Source: Permianibacter sp046297695 (GTDB lineage: Bacteria > Pseudomonadota > Gammaproteobacteria > Enterobacterales > Permianibacteraceae). Taken from it: a stretch of 64,000 bases of DNA. Each line of letters starts with the position of its first letter. The first letter of the stretch is position 1. The stretch lies in the NCBI GenBank assembly GCA_046297695.1, contig JBKBHF010000005.1, positions 55,587 to 119,586 of the forward strand. The letters run 5' to 3'. This document shows positions 7,514-15,512 of the stretch, piece by piece. The notes beneath the pieces are model-generated. The model was not told the origin of the DNA and did no database searches. It saw only the letters and a program-made list of their open reading frames with translations. A program made the position numbers and the translations under genes.

Positions 7514-8026
7514 TCAAAGACCGGGGGACACCGTCTGCATCACCGGTGCGGTAACGCTGTCGGGCTCTTTCGGTAGCGGCAGGCCGACCCGTTGCCGAAT
7601 GGCCAGCACCGATTGCCAGAGTGCCTCCTGATCCTGATGCGACAGGGAAAGCTCGATCAGATCCGATAGTCGCTGTTGCTCGAACGATTGCAGCGTCTGG
7701 AACTCTTCGTACAGCTGCCGGGCTTCGACCCGGAACCGCGGCCAGTCACGATTGATCATGGCGCCATTCAGCTTGCCAATAGCATGACGGATACGGCCAT
7801 GCGCCGCACGCAACATGACGACGTCGTGACACTTCTGCTCGCGCTCGATGAGGGGAAACAGCAGCTCATCCTCGATACAGAGATGGGCATCGGTGTGCCG
7901 GTGCATACGGCGCAGCACCGACAGGCAGGCGGACTCTTGATGCACCGGATCGCACTCGGCCAGCCACTGCAGCAGTTGCAACAGGGATTGATGATCACGG
8001 TGCAACCACCTCTGCAAGCTCTGCAT
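7514..8026 (-). CDS. Hemerythrin-like HHE-domain protein
   Basis: A 170-residue, mostly helical cytoplasmic protein with a histidine pattern of the HHE/hemerythrin fold that binds a di-iron centre: HRDH near residue 9, HTDAHLCIEDELLFP in the middle and AAHGRIRHAI after it. Members bind O2 or NO or sense iron; the exact role is not readable here. Its place between nrdD and the nitric oxide reductase gene suggests a link to NO or microaerobic stress. The ATG at 8026 is preceded by GGAGG, so I reject an in-frame start 57 bases upstream. It has its own terminator at 7402-7447. Confidence 0.8.
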   Translation of the reverse strand: MQSLQRWLHRDHQSLLQLLQWLAECDPVHQESACLSVLRRMHRHTDAHLCIEDELLFPLIEREQKCHDVVMLRAAHGRIRHAIGKLNGAMINRDWPRFRVEARQLYEEFQTLQSFEQQRLSDLIELSLSHQDQEALWQSVLAIRQRVGLPLPKEPDSVTAPVMQTVSPGL

Positions 8027-8082
8027 GACGACCGGCCTCCGCGTGATTTTCTGCAGTCTGCAGCGACTGGCGGCGCCCCACA

Positions 8083-8096
8083 TTGCGCCGGATCAA
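8083..8096. promoter_or_regulatory. Possible degenerate FNR-type site
   Basis: TTGCG-N4-ATCAA: one perfect half-site and one weak half-site, about 63 bases upstream of the hemerythrin-like gene. Only suggestive. Confidence 0.25.
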
Positions 8097-8143
8097 TTGA
8101 TGTGGATGACAACTGAGGCGATTGTTTGATCTGCGCGAAAAAG

Positions 8144-8168
8144 AAAAGGCCGCACATGGCGGCCTTTT
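8144..8168 (-). terminator. Terminator after the nitric oxide reductase gene
   Basis: Stem AAAAGGCCGC/GCGGCCTTTT (10 perfect pairs, 5-base loop). On the minus strand it is followed by TTTTCTTTTTC, just after the norB stop at 8229. The same hairpin has a T-rich flank on the plus strand too. Confidence 0.75.
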
Positions 8169-8228
8169 CTTCTTTCTGCCTTTCACTCACCGTATGTCGA
8201 TGAGCGATATGGCGTCAACGAACGTGGC

Positions 8229-10514
8229 TTACTCGATGGCTGCCGCCGGTTGACCCGCTGCGACGCGGCGTGCACGCGCTTTCCAGGCCAGACCGAACAC
8301 GAACAGGGCCAGCACGAAGGCGCCGAGCGAGAACACGATGTCGCCCGGGACCCGCAGCCAGACCAGCGTTTCCATCACGGTGCTGTGAATGATTTCCGGC
8401 GAGCGGGCATACCAGTAACCGACATCGATGCTGGCAACGGCTTGGTAAATACCGGCCGGCACCAGGGTCATGAACACCATGCCGACCAGACCGAAGTTCA
8501 GCAGCCAGAACGTGCCTTTCAGCATCTTCTCGTTCCATTCGATGTTGGCAGCCAGGCCGCGCAGGCAGAACAGCATCAGACCGATACCGAGCATGCCGTA
8601 GACACCGAACAATGCCGCGTGACCATGGGCAGCGGTCGAGTTCAGGCCTTGCACGTAGTACAGCGAAATCGGTGGATTGATGAAGAAGCCGAGCAGACCG
8701 GCACCCACCAGGTTCCAGAACGCAACCGCGACGAAGAACAGGATCGGCCAGCGATACTTGGCAACCCACGGCGCCGCCTTGGTGTGGCGATAGGTTTCAT
8801 AGGCTTCGAAACCGACCAGCGCCAGTGGCACCACTTCCAGCGCGCTGAACATCGCGCCGACGGCAATGATCGAAGTCGGCGCACCGGTGAAGTACAAGTG
8901 GTGCAGCGTGCCGAGAATGCCACCGAACAGGAATACCGTGGTAGCAAACAGCACCGCGCTGCTGGCGCTCTTGGCGCGCACCAGACCGAGGCGAACAAAG
9001 ATGAGCGAGATGGCAGCGGTGGCGAACACTTCAAAGAAGCCTTCGACCCACAGGTGCACGACCCACCAGCGGAAATATTCGATCATCGCAAGGTGCGTGT
9101 GCTTGCCCCAGGTCAGGCCGGCGCCGTAGAACAGACCGATCGCAACCGTGGACAGGAACACCAGACCAATCAGCGGGCGTTGTTCATTGCCGGCTGCTGA
9201 TTTGTCTGTCAATGCCGGCCATAGCGCGCGACCGACCAGGAACAGCCAGAACATCAGACCGATGAACAGCAGGATCTGCCAGAAGCGGCCGAGGTCGACA
9301 AACTCATAGCCTTGGTGACCGAACCAGAAGTTCATGTCCGGATGCAGTTTCTGCATCACACCGAACCATTCACCGACAAACGAACCGACCACGACAATCA
9401 GCAGCGCGCCGAACAAGGCGTTGACGCCGAGCTTCTGGTATTTCGGTTCTTTGCCGGACAGCGCTGGCGCCAGATACAAACCGGTGGCGAGCCAGGCGGT
9501 GGCGATCCAGAAAATGCCGAGCTGGGTATGCCAGGTGCGGACCAGCGAGTAGGGAATGATGTCAGCGAGTGGAATGCCATAGAACTCGTGGCCTTCGACC
9601 GCGTAGTGCGCGGTGATGCCGCCGAGAATGATCTGGGCGACGAACAGCGCGGCAACGGTGATGAAGTATTTGCCGGTGGCACGCATCGATTCGGTCGGCT
9701 TCAGGCCACCGAGCGGATCGGCTTTCGGCGCTTCCAGATGTTCTTCCTGCTTGGTTTTGCTGTGGTACCAGACCAGCAGACCAATACCGGCAATCAGCAG
9801 AATCACGCTGGCAATCGACCACAGCACCGCACCTGAAGTTGGCTTGTTGTTGATCAAGGGCTCGTGCGGCCAGTTGGAGGTATATGTAATGTCAGCACCG
9901 GGGCGATTGGTGCTGGCGGCCCACGAGGCCCAGAAGAAAAAGCCGGTCATGGCCTGCCGGTATTCAGCATTCGGTACCGGGTTGTTGCGGATGGCGTATT
10001 GCTCGCGCAGCGATTCAGTGGCTTTGTCGTCGCTGAACACCGAGAGGTAATGCGCCGCGACCTGCTTGATCGCTTCCGCCCGATCCGAGGCTACCGTGAT
10101 GGTTTGGGTCGCCGGATCATAGGTGTTGGTGCGCATGGCCTCGACCAGTCGCGCTTTCAACGCCCCTTGCGCACCGGCGCCGAGCGCATTGAACTCGCTG
10201 CCGAATTCGGCCTTGGCCCAGATGTCGAGCAGGGCGGTGGCTTCACGGTGCAGCCAATCGGCCGACCAGTCCGGCGCGACATAGCCGCCATGACCCCAGA
10301 CCGAACCGGTCTGCTGGCCGCCGATGGTCTGCCAGACCTGACGACCGAGGTCGAGGTCGGCGCGGGTGTACAGCGTTTCGCCGGTGGTGCTGACCACCTT
10401 TTCCGGCACGGGTGGGGCTTCGCGGTAGATTTCGCCGCCCAAGTAAATCAGGACGCCGAAACTGACGACGAACATCAGGGTGAAGTACAACCCGAGTCGT
10501 GTGATGTTGTGCAT
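8229..10514 (-). CDS. norB: Quinol-dependent nitric oxide reductase (qNor)
   Basis: Inner-membrane enzyme of 761 residues reducing 2 NO to N2O with electrons from quinol. The long N-terminal extension (about residues 30-220, periplasmic, with no CXXCH heme site) between the first and second membrane segments marks the single-chain quinol type. Metal ligands are visible: heme histidines His329 (RTWHTQLG) and His630/632 (AAHGHAALFG), and non-heme iron ligands His487, Glu491, His538 and His539. There is no norC nearby, as expected for qNor. It is divergent from nsrR, with two NsrR-type boxes between them and a terminator after it. Ribosome site GGGAGA precedes the ATG. Confidence 0.95.
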   Translation of the reverse strand: MHNITRLGLYFTLMFVVSFGVLIYLGGEIYREAPPVPEKVVSTTGETLYTRADLDLGRQVWQTIGGQQTGSVWGHGGYVAPDWSADWLHREATALLDIWAKAEFGSEFNALGAGAQGALKARLVEAMRTNTYDPATQTITVASDRAEAIKQVAAHYLSVFSDDKATESLREQYAIRNNPVPNAEYRQAMTGFFFWASWAASTNRPGADITYTSNWPHEPLINNKPTSGAVLWSIASVILLIAGIGLLVWYHSKTKQEEHLEAPKADPLGGLKPTESMRATGKYFITVAALFVAQIILGGITAHYAVEGHEFYGIPLADIIPYSLVRTWHTQLGIFWIATAWLATGLYLAPALSGKEPKYQKLGVNALFGALLIVVVGSFVGEWFGVMQKLHPDMNFWFGHQGYEFVDLGRFWQILLFIGLMFWLFLVGRALWPALTDKSAAGNEQRPLIGLVFLSTVAIGLFYGAGLTWGKHTHLAMIEYFRWWVVHLWVEGFFEVFATAAISLIFVRLGLVRAKSASSAVLFATTVFLFGGILGTLHHLYFTGAPTSIIAVGAMFSALEVVPLALVGFEAYETYRHTKAAPWVAKYRWPILFFVAVAFWNLVGAGLLGFFINPPISLYYVQGLNSTAAHGHAALFGVYGMLGIGLMLFCLRGLAANIEWNEKMLKGTFWLLNFGLVGMVFMTLVPAGIYQAVASIDVGYWYARSPEIIHSTVMETLVWLRVPGDIVFSLGAFVLALFVFGLAWKARARRVAAGQPAAAIE

Positions 10515-10644
10515 ACGGGATCTCCCGAGGCTGTTTTGAAACGTTTGGGCCTGTGTTCCGGGCCGGTCCAGTCGGGCTTGGCTGGCCGGACCTGTCCATT
10601 CGGGCTACTGGGCTTCCGACCGGTTGGGGTTCTGGCTGGAAGTT

Positions 10645-10667
10645 AACATTCATGCTAAATGAATCTT
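10645..10667. promoter_or_regulatory. NsrR-type box 1 (norB-nsrR intergenic)
   Basis: Half-sites AACATTCA and TGAATCTT with exactly 7 bases between, as in the known NsrR operator (11-1-11 layout). It is about 140 bases upstream of norB and 90 upstream of nsrR. Confidence 0.6.
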
Positions 10668-10671
10668 TAAA

Positions 10672-10694
10672 AAGATGCAATACAGATGTATCTT
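10672..10694. promoter_or_regulatory. NsrR-type box 2 (norB-nsrR intergenic)
   Basis: Half-sites AAGATGCA and TGTATCTT with a 7-base spacer; only one base departs from a perfect palindrome. It starts 5 bases after box 1, so the two are tandem, and it is 52 bases upstream of nsrR, consistent with autoregulation. Confidence 0.75.
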
Positions 10695-10745
10695 TATTGG
10701 CAGGACGTTTGCGCCATATCAAACCGGCCGCGGGAGTGAGACCTG

Positions 10746-11192
10746 ATGCGGATTACCCAGTACACCGATTACGCCCTGCGGGTGCTGATCTACCTCGGCC
10801 TGGAAGCCGAGAAGCGGTCGACCATCGGCGAGATTGCCGAGCGCTACGTCATCTCGCGCAGCCACTTGATGAAGGTGGTCAACCAGCTGGTCCAGGAAGG
10901 CTTTGTCGAAGGGGTGCGCGGCAAGGGCGGCGGTATCCGGCTGGCGAGGCCTGCCGAGCAGATCCGGATTGGCGATGTGGTGCGCAAGATCGAGCCGGAT
11001 CTGGCCATCGTCGAGTGCTTCGGTCCCGGCAACCAATGCGTGATCACGCCGGCCTGTGATTTGAAGCGGGCGTTGTACGAAGCGCTTCAAGCATTTCTGA
11101 AGGTGCTTGACGGCTACACATTGGCCGACTTCCTGAGCCACCAGCGCGAGCCGCTTCGGCAACTGCTGCAGCTGGATGTGCTCGAGGTCTGA
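10746..11192 (+). CDS. nsrR: NO-sensing Rrf2-family repressor NsrR
   Basis: A 148-residue Rrf2 regulator. Its winged-helix N-terminus starts MRITQYTDYALRVLIYLG, and the iron-sulfur cysteines are Cys91, Cys98 and Cys104 (C-x6-C-x5-C), the spacing known for NsrR; the [Fe-S] cluster reacts with NO and releases the protein from DNA. It is divergent from the nitric oxide reductase gene, with tandem NsrR-type boxes between them, and a third box lies at nirK. This context supports NsrR over IscR, whose cysteine spacing differs. Confidence 0.93.
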   Translation: MRITQYTDYALRVLIYLGLEAEKRSTIGEIAERYVISRSHLMKVVNQLVQEGFVEGVRGKGGGIRLARPAEQIRIGDVVRKIEPDLAIVECFGPGNQCVITPACDLKRALYEALQAFLKVLDGYTLADFLSHQREPLRQLLQLDVLEV

Positions 11193-11327
11193 ATGGCCCG
11201 GCGGCGGCCGGCAAAAGTGGCATTCGACGCTGCGCGCCGATTTTCGGTACGATGACAGCAGTGCGCGATGGGCGCTTTCCTCGCGCTATCGTAGTTCCGC
11301 TCCCGCCCGGCCAGGACCTCTTTCCGC

Positions 11328-12338
11328 ATGACCATTCGCGTTGCCATCAATGGCTTCGGTCGCATCGGCCGCAGCATTCTGCGTTCACTCTACGAACACG
11401 CACATCGCCGTGACATCCAGGTTGTCGCGATCAACGAGTTGGCCGATGCCGCCGCCGTCGAACATCTGCTGCGCTATGACAGCAGCCATGGCCGTTTCGG
11501 TGTGCCGGTATCGCGCGATGGCGAATGGTTGACCGTAGCGGGCGACAAAATCCGCTTGCTGCGTCAGGCGGATGCGGCGCAGCTGCCGTGGCGCGAACTC
11601 GATGTCGATGTGGTGCTGGAATGCACCGGCACGCTGCACAATCACGAGGAGCTGAGCCGGCACCTGAACGCCGGCGCCAAGAAGGTATTGCTCAGTCAGC
11701 CCGGTGGCAATGATCTCGATCTGACCGTGATTTACGGCGTCAATCACACGGCTCTGACGGCCGCGCACCGGGTTGTCTCTGCCGGTTCCTGTACCACCAA
11801 CTGTGTCGTGCCGGTGATCGACAGTCTGGACAAGGTGTTCGGCATCGAGGGCGGTGCCATCACCACCATTCACGCGTCCATGCACGATCAGAATGTGATC
11901 GATGCCTACCATCCGGATTTCCGCCGCGCCCGCGCCGCCAGCCAGTCGATCATTCCGGTCGATACCAAATTGGCGCGCGGCATCGAACGCATCCTGCCGA
12001 AGTTCACCAACTGTTTTGAAGCGATCGCGGTGCGGGTGCCGACGACCAACGTCACCGCGATGGATGTCAGCCTGACCATGCGCCGCGATGTCACCGCCGG
12101 TGAAATCAACGCCGCGCTGCGCGCGATCGCGCACGACGGTCTGCGTGACCTTCTGGCCTATACCGAGGAACCGCTGGTGTCGATCGACTTCAATCATGAT
12201 CCGCATTCCTGCATCGTCGACGGCTCGCTGACCCGGGTCAGTCACAAGCGGCTGGTCAAGACGCTGCTGTGGTGTGACAACGAGTGGGGCTTTGCCAACC
12301 GCATGCTGGACGTGGCCCGGATCATGGCCGGGCGGTAA
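11328..12338 (+). CDS. epd: Erythrose-4-phosphate dehydrogenase (GAPDH family)
   Basis: A 336-residue NAD-dependent dehydrogenase of the GAPDH superfamily. The N-terminal GFGRIGR nucleotide site and the catalytic Cys in SAGSCTTNC are present. Several stretches favour Epd over GapA: INELADAAAVEHLLRYD, LPWRELDVDVVLECTG, HASMHDQNVIDAYHPD and QSIIPVDTKLA. Epd makes erythronate-4-phosphate for pyridoxal phosphate synthesis. It is oddly placed between nsrR and nirK on the same strand. The start has only a weak AGGA ribosome site. A GAPDH side activity cannot be excluded. Confidence 0.82.
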   Translation: MTIRVAINGFGRIGRSILRSLYEHAHRRDIQVVAINELADAAAVEHLLRYDSSHGRFGVPVSRDGEWLTVAGDKIRLLRQADAAQLPWRELDVDVVLECTGTLHNHEELSRHLNAGAKKVLLSQPGGNDLDLTVIYGVNHTALTAAHRVVSAGSCTTNCVVPVIDSLDKVFGIEGGAITTIHASMHDQNVIDAYHPDFRRARAASQSIIPVDTKLARGIERILPKFTNCFEAIAVRVPTTNVTAMDVSLTMRRDVTAGEINAALRAIAHDGLRDLLAYTEEPLVSIDFNHDPHSCIVDGSLTRVSHKRLVKTLLWCDNEWGFANRMLDVARIMAGR

Positions 12339-12369
12339 CCGAAGTGCCCTGGCAGGCTGTCCCTTCCAA

Positions 12370-12392
12370 TAGATTCACAATAGATGCATCTT
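12370..12392. promoter_or_regulatory. NsrR-type box at nirK
   Basis: Half-sites TAGATTCA and TGCATCTT with a 7-base spacer. The right half is perfect and the left half differs at two positions. It ends one base before an FNR-type box. Confidence 0.6.
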
Positions 12393-12393
12393 T

Positions 12394-12407
12394 TTGACCG
12401 CGATCAA
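12394..12407. promoter_or_regulatory. FNR/DNR-type box at nirK
   Basis: TTGAC-N4-ATCAA, one mismatch from consensus, centred about 75 bases upstream of the nirK ATG and abutting the NsrR-type box. This suggests activation by an Fnr/Dnr protein combined with NO control. Confidence 0.7.
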
Positions 12408-12475
12408 GCCTGACTGAACCGCTGAGGCGGACACTCTCCATAACGAAAACTCTCGTTAACCCCAAGGAGAATGTC

Positions 12476-13894
12476 ATGCGTCGCGCCACCTTCTCGGCTG
12501 TGCTGGCTTTGCCACTGCTCTGGTCCGCACTTGCCAACGCCGGCCTGCCGGTCGAAAAAGCGGTATTGGCGGAAGCTCCGCACGTACCAGCCCCCATCAC
12601 CCGCAAACACAACGCCAAAGTGGTGGTGCACCTCGAAACCAAGGAAGTCGTCAAACGCATGGCGGACGGCGTCGATTACACCTTCTGGACCTTTGGCGGC
12701 AACGTGCCGGGCAGCTTCATCCGCATCAAGGAAGGCGATGAGGTGGAGTTCCACCTGCATAACCACCCCAGCAGCAAAATGCCGCACAACATCGACCTGC
12801 ATGCAGTGACCGGCCCGGGCGGCGGCGCCGCGGCGTCATTCACGGCACCCGGCCACAGCTCGCAGTTCAGCTTCAAAGCACTGAATCCGGGCCTGTATGT
12901 CTATCACTGCGCAACGGCGCCGGTCGGCATGCATATCGCCAACGGCATGTATGGCCTCATCCTGGTTGAGCCGAAAGAAGGTCTGCCGAAAGTCGACAAA
13001 GAGTTCTATGTGATGCAGGGCGACTTCTACACCAAGGGCGCCTATGGCGAGCCCGGCCTGCAGCCGTTCGACATGGAAAAAGCGATCAAGGAACAGCCGG
13101 ACTATGTCGTGTTCAACGGTTCGGTCGGCGCGCTGACCGGCGATAACGCCATCACCGCTGAAGTGGGTGAAACGGTGCGTCTGTATGTCGGCAACGGCGG
13201 CCCGAACCTGGTGTCGAGCTTCCATGTGATTGGCGAGATCTTTGATCGCGTCTTCATCGAAGGTGGCACCGCCGTCAACCGCAACGTCGAAACCGAACTG
13301 GTGCCGGCCGGCGGCACTGCGATTGTCGATTTCAAACTGGATGTGCCGGGTACTTTCATCATGGTCGATCACTCGATCTTCCGCGCCTTCAACAAGGGTG
13401 CGCTCGGCATGCTGAAAGTCAGCGGCCCAGAGAACAAGACCATCTATTCCGGCAAGCAGTCCGACACCGTTTACCTGCCGGAAGGTGGCGCGGTGCAATC
13501 GCTGAATGGCGACGCGCCGAAGAAAGTCGCCGCGAAAACGCTGGAAGAACAGGTTGCCGCCGGTCAGCGCGTGTATGACCAGAACTGCGCGGCCTGCCAC
13601 CAGCCGAACGGCGAAGGCATTCCGGCAGCGTTCCCGCCGCTGGCAAAAGCGGACTTCTTGCTGGAAGACAAAATGCGCGCCATTGGCATCGTGCTGAATG
13701 GTCGGCAGGGTGAAATCAAGGTCAACGGCAAGACCTATGTTGGCGCCATGCCGGCGGTCAAGCTGGATGATGAATCGACTGCCAACGTGGTCAATTACAT
13801 CCTGAACAGCTGGGGCAACAAGGGCGGCAGCGTCACGGTTGACGATGTCAAGAAAGTCCGTGCCAGCACCAAAGCGGCAGAGGACATTCACTGA
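12476..13894 (+). CDS. nirK: Copper nitrite reductase with C-terminal cytochrome c domain
   Basis: Periplasmic enzyme of 472 residues reducing nitrite to NO. Signal peptide about 1-22 (ending ALANA). Two cupredoxin domains follow with type-1 copper ligands His104, Cys145, His153 and Met158, type-2 ligands His109, His144 and His299, and catalytic His250. From about residue 355 there is a cytochrome c domain with Cys371-x2-Cys374-His375 and a later Met (GAMPAVKL). Such three-domain enzymes are known, for example from Ralstonia pickettii, and the heme domain is thought to carry electrons to copper. It is first in a probable unit with nirV and a SCO protein. Ribosome site AAGGAG. Confidence 0.96.
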   Translation: MRRATFSAVLALPLLWSALANAGLPVEKAVLAEAPHVPAPITRKHNAKVVVHLETKEVVKRMADGVDYTFWTFGGNVPGSFIRIKEGDEVEFHLHNHPSSKMPHNIDLHAVTGPGGGAAASFTAPGHSSQFSFKALNPGLYVYHCATAPVGMHIANGMYGLILVEPKEGLPKVDKEFYVMQGDFYTKGAYGEPGLQPFDMEKAIKEQPDYVVFNGSVGALTGDNAITAEVGETVRLYVGNGGPNLVSSFHVIGEIFDRVFIEGGTAVNRNVETELVPAGGTAIVDFKLDVPGTFIMVDHSIFRAFNKGALGMLKVSGPENKTIYSGKQSDTVYLPEGGAVQSLNGDAPKKVAAKTLEEQVAAGQRVYDQNCAACHQPNGEGIPAAFPPLAKADFLLEDKMRAIGIVLNGRQGEIKVNGKTYVGAMPAVKLDDESTANVVNYILNSWGNKGGSVTVDDVKKVRASTKAAEDIH

Positions 13895-13939
13895 GTCAGC
13901 AAAGGATAGCGAGCGTTGTTCTGCGATCCGGTTGCTGAC
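13895..13939. repeat. Inverted repeat after nirK
   Basis: 8-base arms GTCAGCAA (13895-13902) and TTGCTGAC (13932-13939), starting right at the nirK stop. There is no T-run, so it is not a standard terminator. The 150-base gap to nirV holds nothing else I recognise. Confidence 0.3.
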
Positions 13940-14044
13940 AGTTTGCAGTCGTCATCGACCGGTATCGCAACCCGACGCGGTTGATCCGCAACCGGCAAGC
14001 GCTGCACGTGTTGTCAGCCTTGCCCGCAGCGCTGGAGTAAGAGC

Positions 14045-14830
14045 ATGGGCGTGAGTGTCAACAGCAGCAGGCTGGCGATCAGCGCCGTGTTGTTCGCGGT
14101 CAGTATGGTCATCACTGCCGCCGAGCGCATGAACATTCCGGCCGGCGAATACCGGCCGCTGTTTGCAACAGCCGAACAGGCGCCAACGGTGATCAAACCA
14201 TTCTGGCTGGATCGCCTGCCGGTAACCAATGCCGAATTTGCCGCATTTGTCGCCAAGCAGCCGCGTTGGCAACGTGGCCGCATCGCACCGCTGTTTGCCG
14301 ATTCCCGCTATCTGCAAGCCTGGCAATCCGATGGCGCGGACCATTACGCACCACGCCCGGAGGAAGCGCAGGCACCGGTGACGCATGTTTCGTGGTTTGC
14401 GGCCAAGGCATTCTGCCAGGCACGCGGTGGCCGCTTGCCGACCACGGCGGAATGGGAGTACGTCGCGGCCACGGGCAGCCTCGATCCGCAGCAGGATGAA
14501 AAGCGCATTCTGTCGTGGTACTCGGCGACCACGCCGGCGATTGCGCCACCGGTTGGCCAGCGCGAACCCAACCGTTACGGCGTGCAGGACATGCACGGCC
14601 TGATCTGGGAATGGACCCAGGATTTCAGCAGCTCACTGACCACCGGTGAGTCGCGCGGCGACAGCGCCATTGATAACCAGTTCTTCTGCGGTTCGGCCGC
14701 AGCGGGCAGCGCTGACCCGAGTCAGTACGCCGCCTTCATGCGCTATGCCTTGCGTTCATCACTGCAGGGCCATTACACCGTGGTCAATCTCGGTTTTCGC
14801 TGTGCCTATGACGATGAGGATGCCAGATGA
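14045..14830 (+). CDS. nirV: NirV-like protein (formylglycine-generating-enzyme fold)
   Basis: A 261-residue protein with a likely N-terminal signal or membrane segment (about 8-26) and the FGE-sulfatase fold: MNIPAGEYRP, FWLDRLPVTNAEFAAF, the signature GRLPTTAEWEY and the C-terminal NLGFRCAYDD. NirV proteins next to nirK share this fold, but their reaction is not established. The C-terminus shows one cysteine in FRCAYDD; I do not see a catalytic Cys pair like that of true FGE, so sulfatase activation is unlikely. It follows nirK by 150 bases and overlaps the SCO gene by 4 bases. Confidence 0.82.
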   Translation: MGVSVNSSRLAISAVLFAVSMVITAAERMNIPAGEYRPLFATAEQAPTVIKPFWLDRLPVTNAEFAAFVAKQPRWQRGRIAPLFADSRYLQAWQSDGADHYAPRPEEAQAPVTHVSWFAAKAFCQARGGRLPTTAEWEYVAATGSLDPQQDEKRILSWYSATTPAIAPPVGQREPNRYGVQDMHGLIWEWTQDFSSSLTTGESRGDSAIDNQFFCGSAAAGSADPSQYAAFMRYALRSSLQGHYTVVNLGFRCAYDDEDAR

Positions 14831-15426
14831 AGCGTTTATCTTTGCCCCGAATCCGGTTGAAAAACTGGCAGCTGGCACTGGTCCTGGCTGGTGCAGGAAG
14901 CATGATGCAGCTCGAAGCGGTTGCGGCTGACTTGCCGCCCGATTCGCTCTACCAAAGCGAAACCCATTGGACCAACAGTCAGAGTGAGCATGTCATGTTG
15001 CCGACACTGGCCGGCAAGCCACAAGTGCTGGCTTTCGTTTACAGCCATTGCCTCAGCATGTGTCCGGTGATTGTCGCCGATCTGCAGCGGGTCGAGCAGA
15101 AGTTGTCCGCCGAAGAGCGGCAACAGGTTCGGTTCACACTGGTGACGCTGGACCCTGACCGTGACACGCCGGAGACAATGGCAAAATTCCTGAACACGCA
15201 CAAACTCGATCCGAACCGTTGGCAATTCCTGCGTGGCAGTGCTGACGACACCCGCGAGCTCGCGCTGCTGTTCAATGTCAAATACCGGCAGGAAGGCGAG
15301 GAGATTGCCCACTCCAATACCATCAGCGTGCTCGACGAGCAGGGCCGGCTGACGCATCAACGGGTAGGTGTTGGCGGGTTGGATGAAGTCGTGCAGGCAG
15401 TGCGTCAGGCACTGGCAGAACCCTGA
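14827..15426 (+). CDS. SCO1/SenC-family copper chaperone
   Basis: A 199-residue membrane-anchored or exported thioredoxin-fold protein with the copper site Cys75-x3-Cys79 (SHCLSMCP) and distal His162 (AHSNTIS). SCO proteins deliver copper to CuA or other periplasmic copper sites. Its 4-base overlap with nirV, downstream of copper-dependent nirK, suggests it helps load copper into the nitrite reductase, though help to an oxidase is also possible. A hydrophobic segment lies at about 14-35. A shared terminator follows at 15470-15496. Confidence 0.88.
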   Translation: MKRLSLPRIRLKNWQLALVLAGAGSMMQLEAVAADLPPDSLYQSETHWTNSQSEHVMLPTLAGKPQVLAFVYSHCLSMCPVIVADLQRVEQKLSAEERQQVRFTLVTLDPDRDTPETMAKFLNTHKLDPNRWQFLRGSADDTRELALLFNVKYRQEGEEIAHSNTISVLDEQGRLTHQRVGVGGLDEVVQAVRQALAEP

Positions 15427-15469
15427 ACAGAACCCTGAAACGGGTTTGTGATCGGACAGGAAGAAGACA

Positions 15470-15496
15470 AAAAACCGGGCTCAATGCCCGGTTTTT
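15470..15496. terminator. Bidirectional terminator between SCO gene and fnr
   Basis: Perfect stem AAAAACCGGGC/GCCCGGTTTTT with a 5-base loop (TCAAT). It has T-runs on both strands and lies between two converging genes. Confidence 0.9.
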
Positions 15497-15512
15497 GCTG
15501 ACTGAGAACGGC

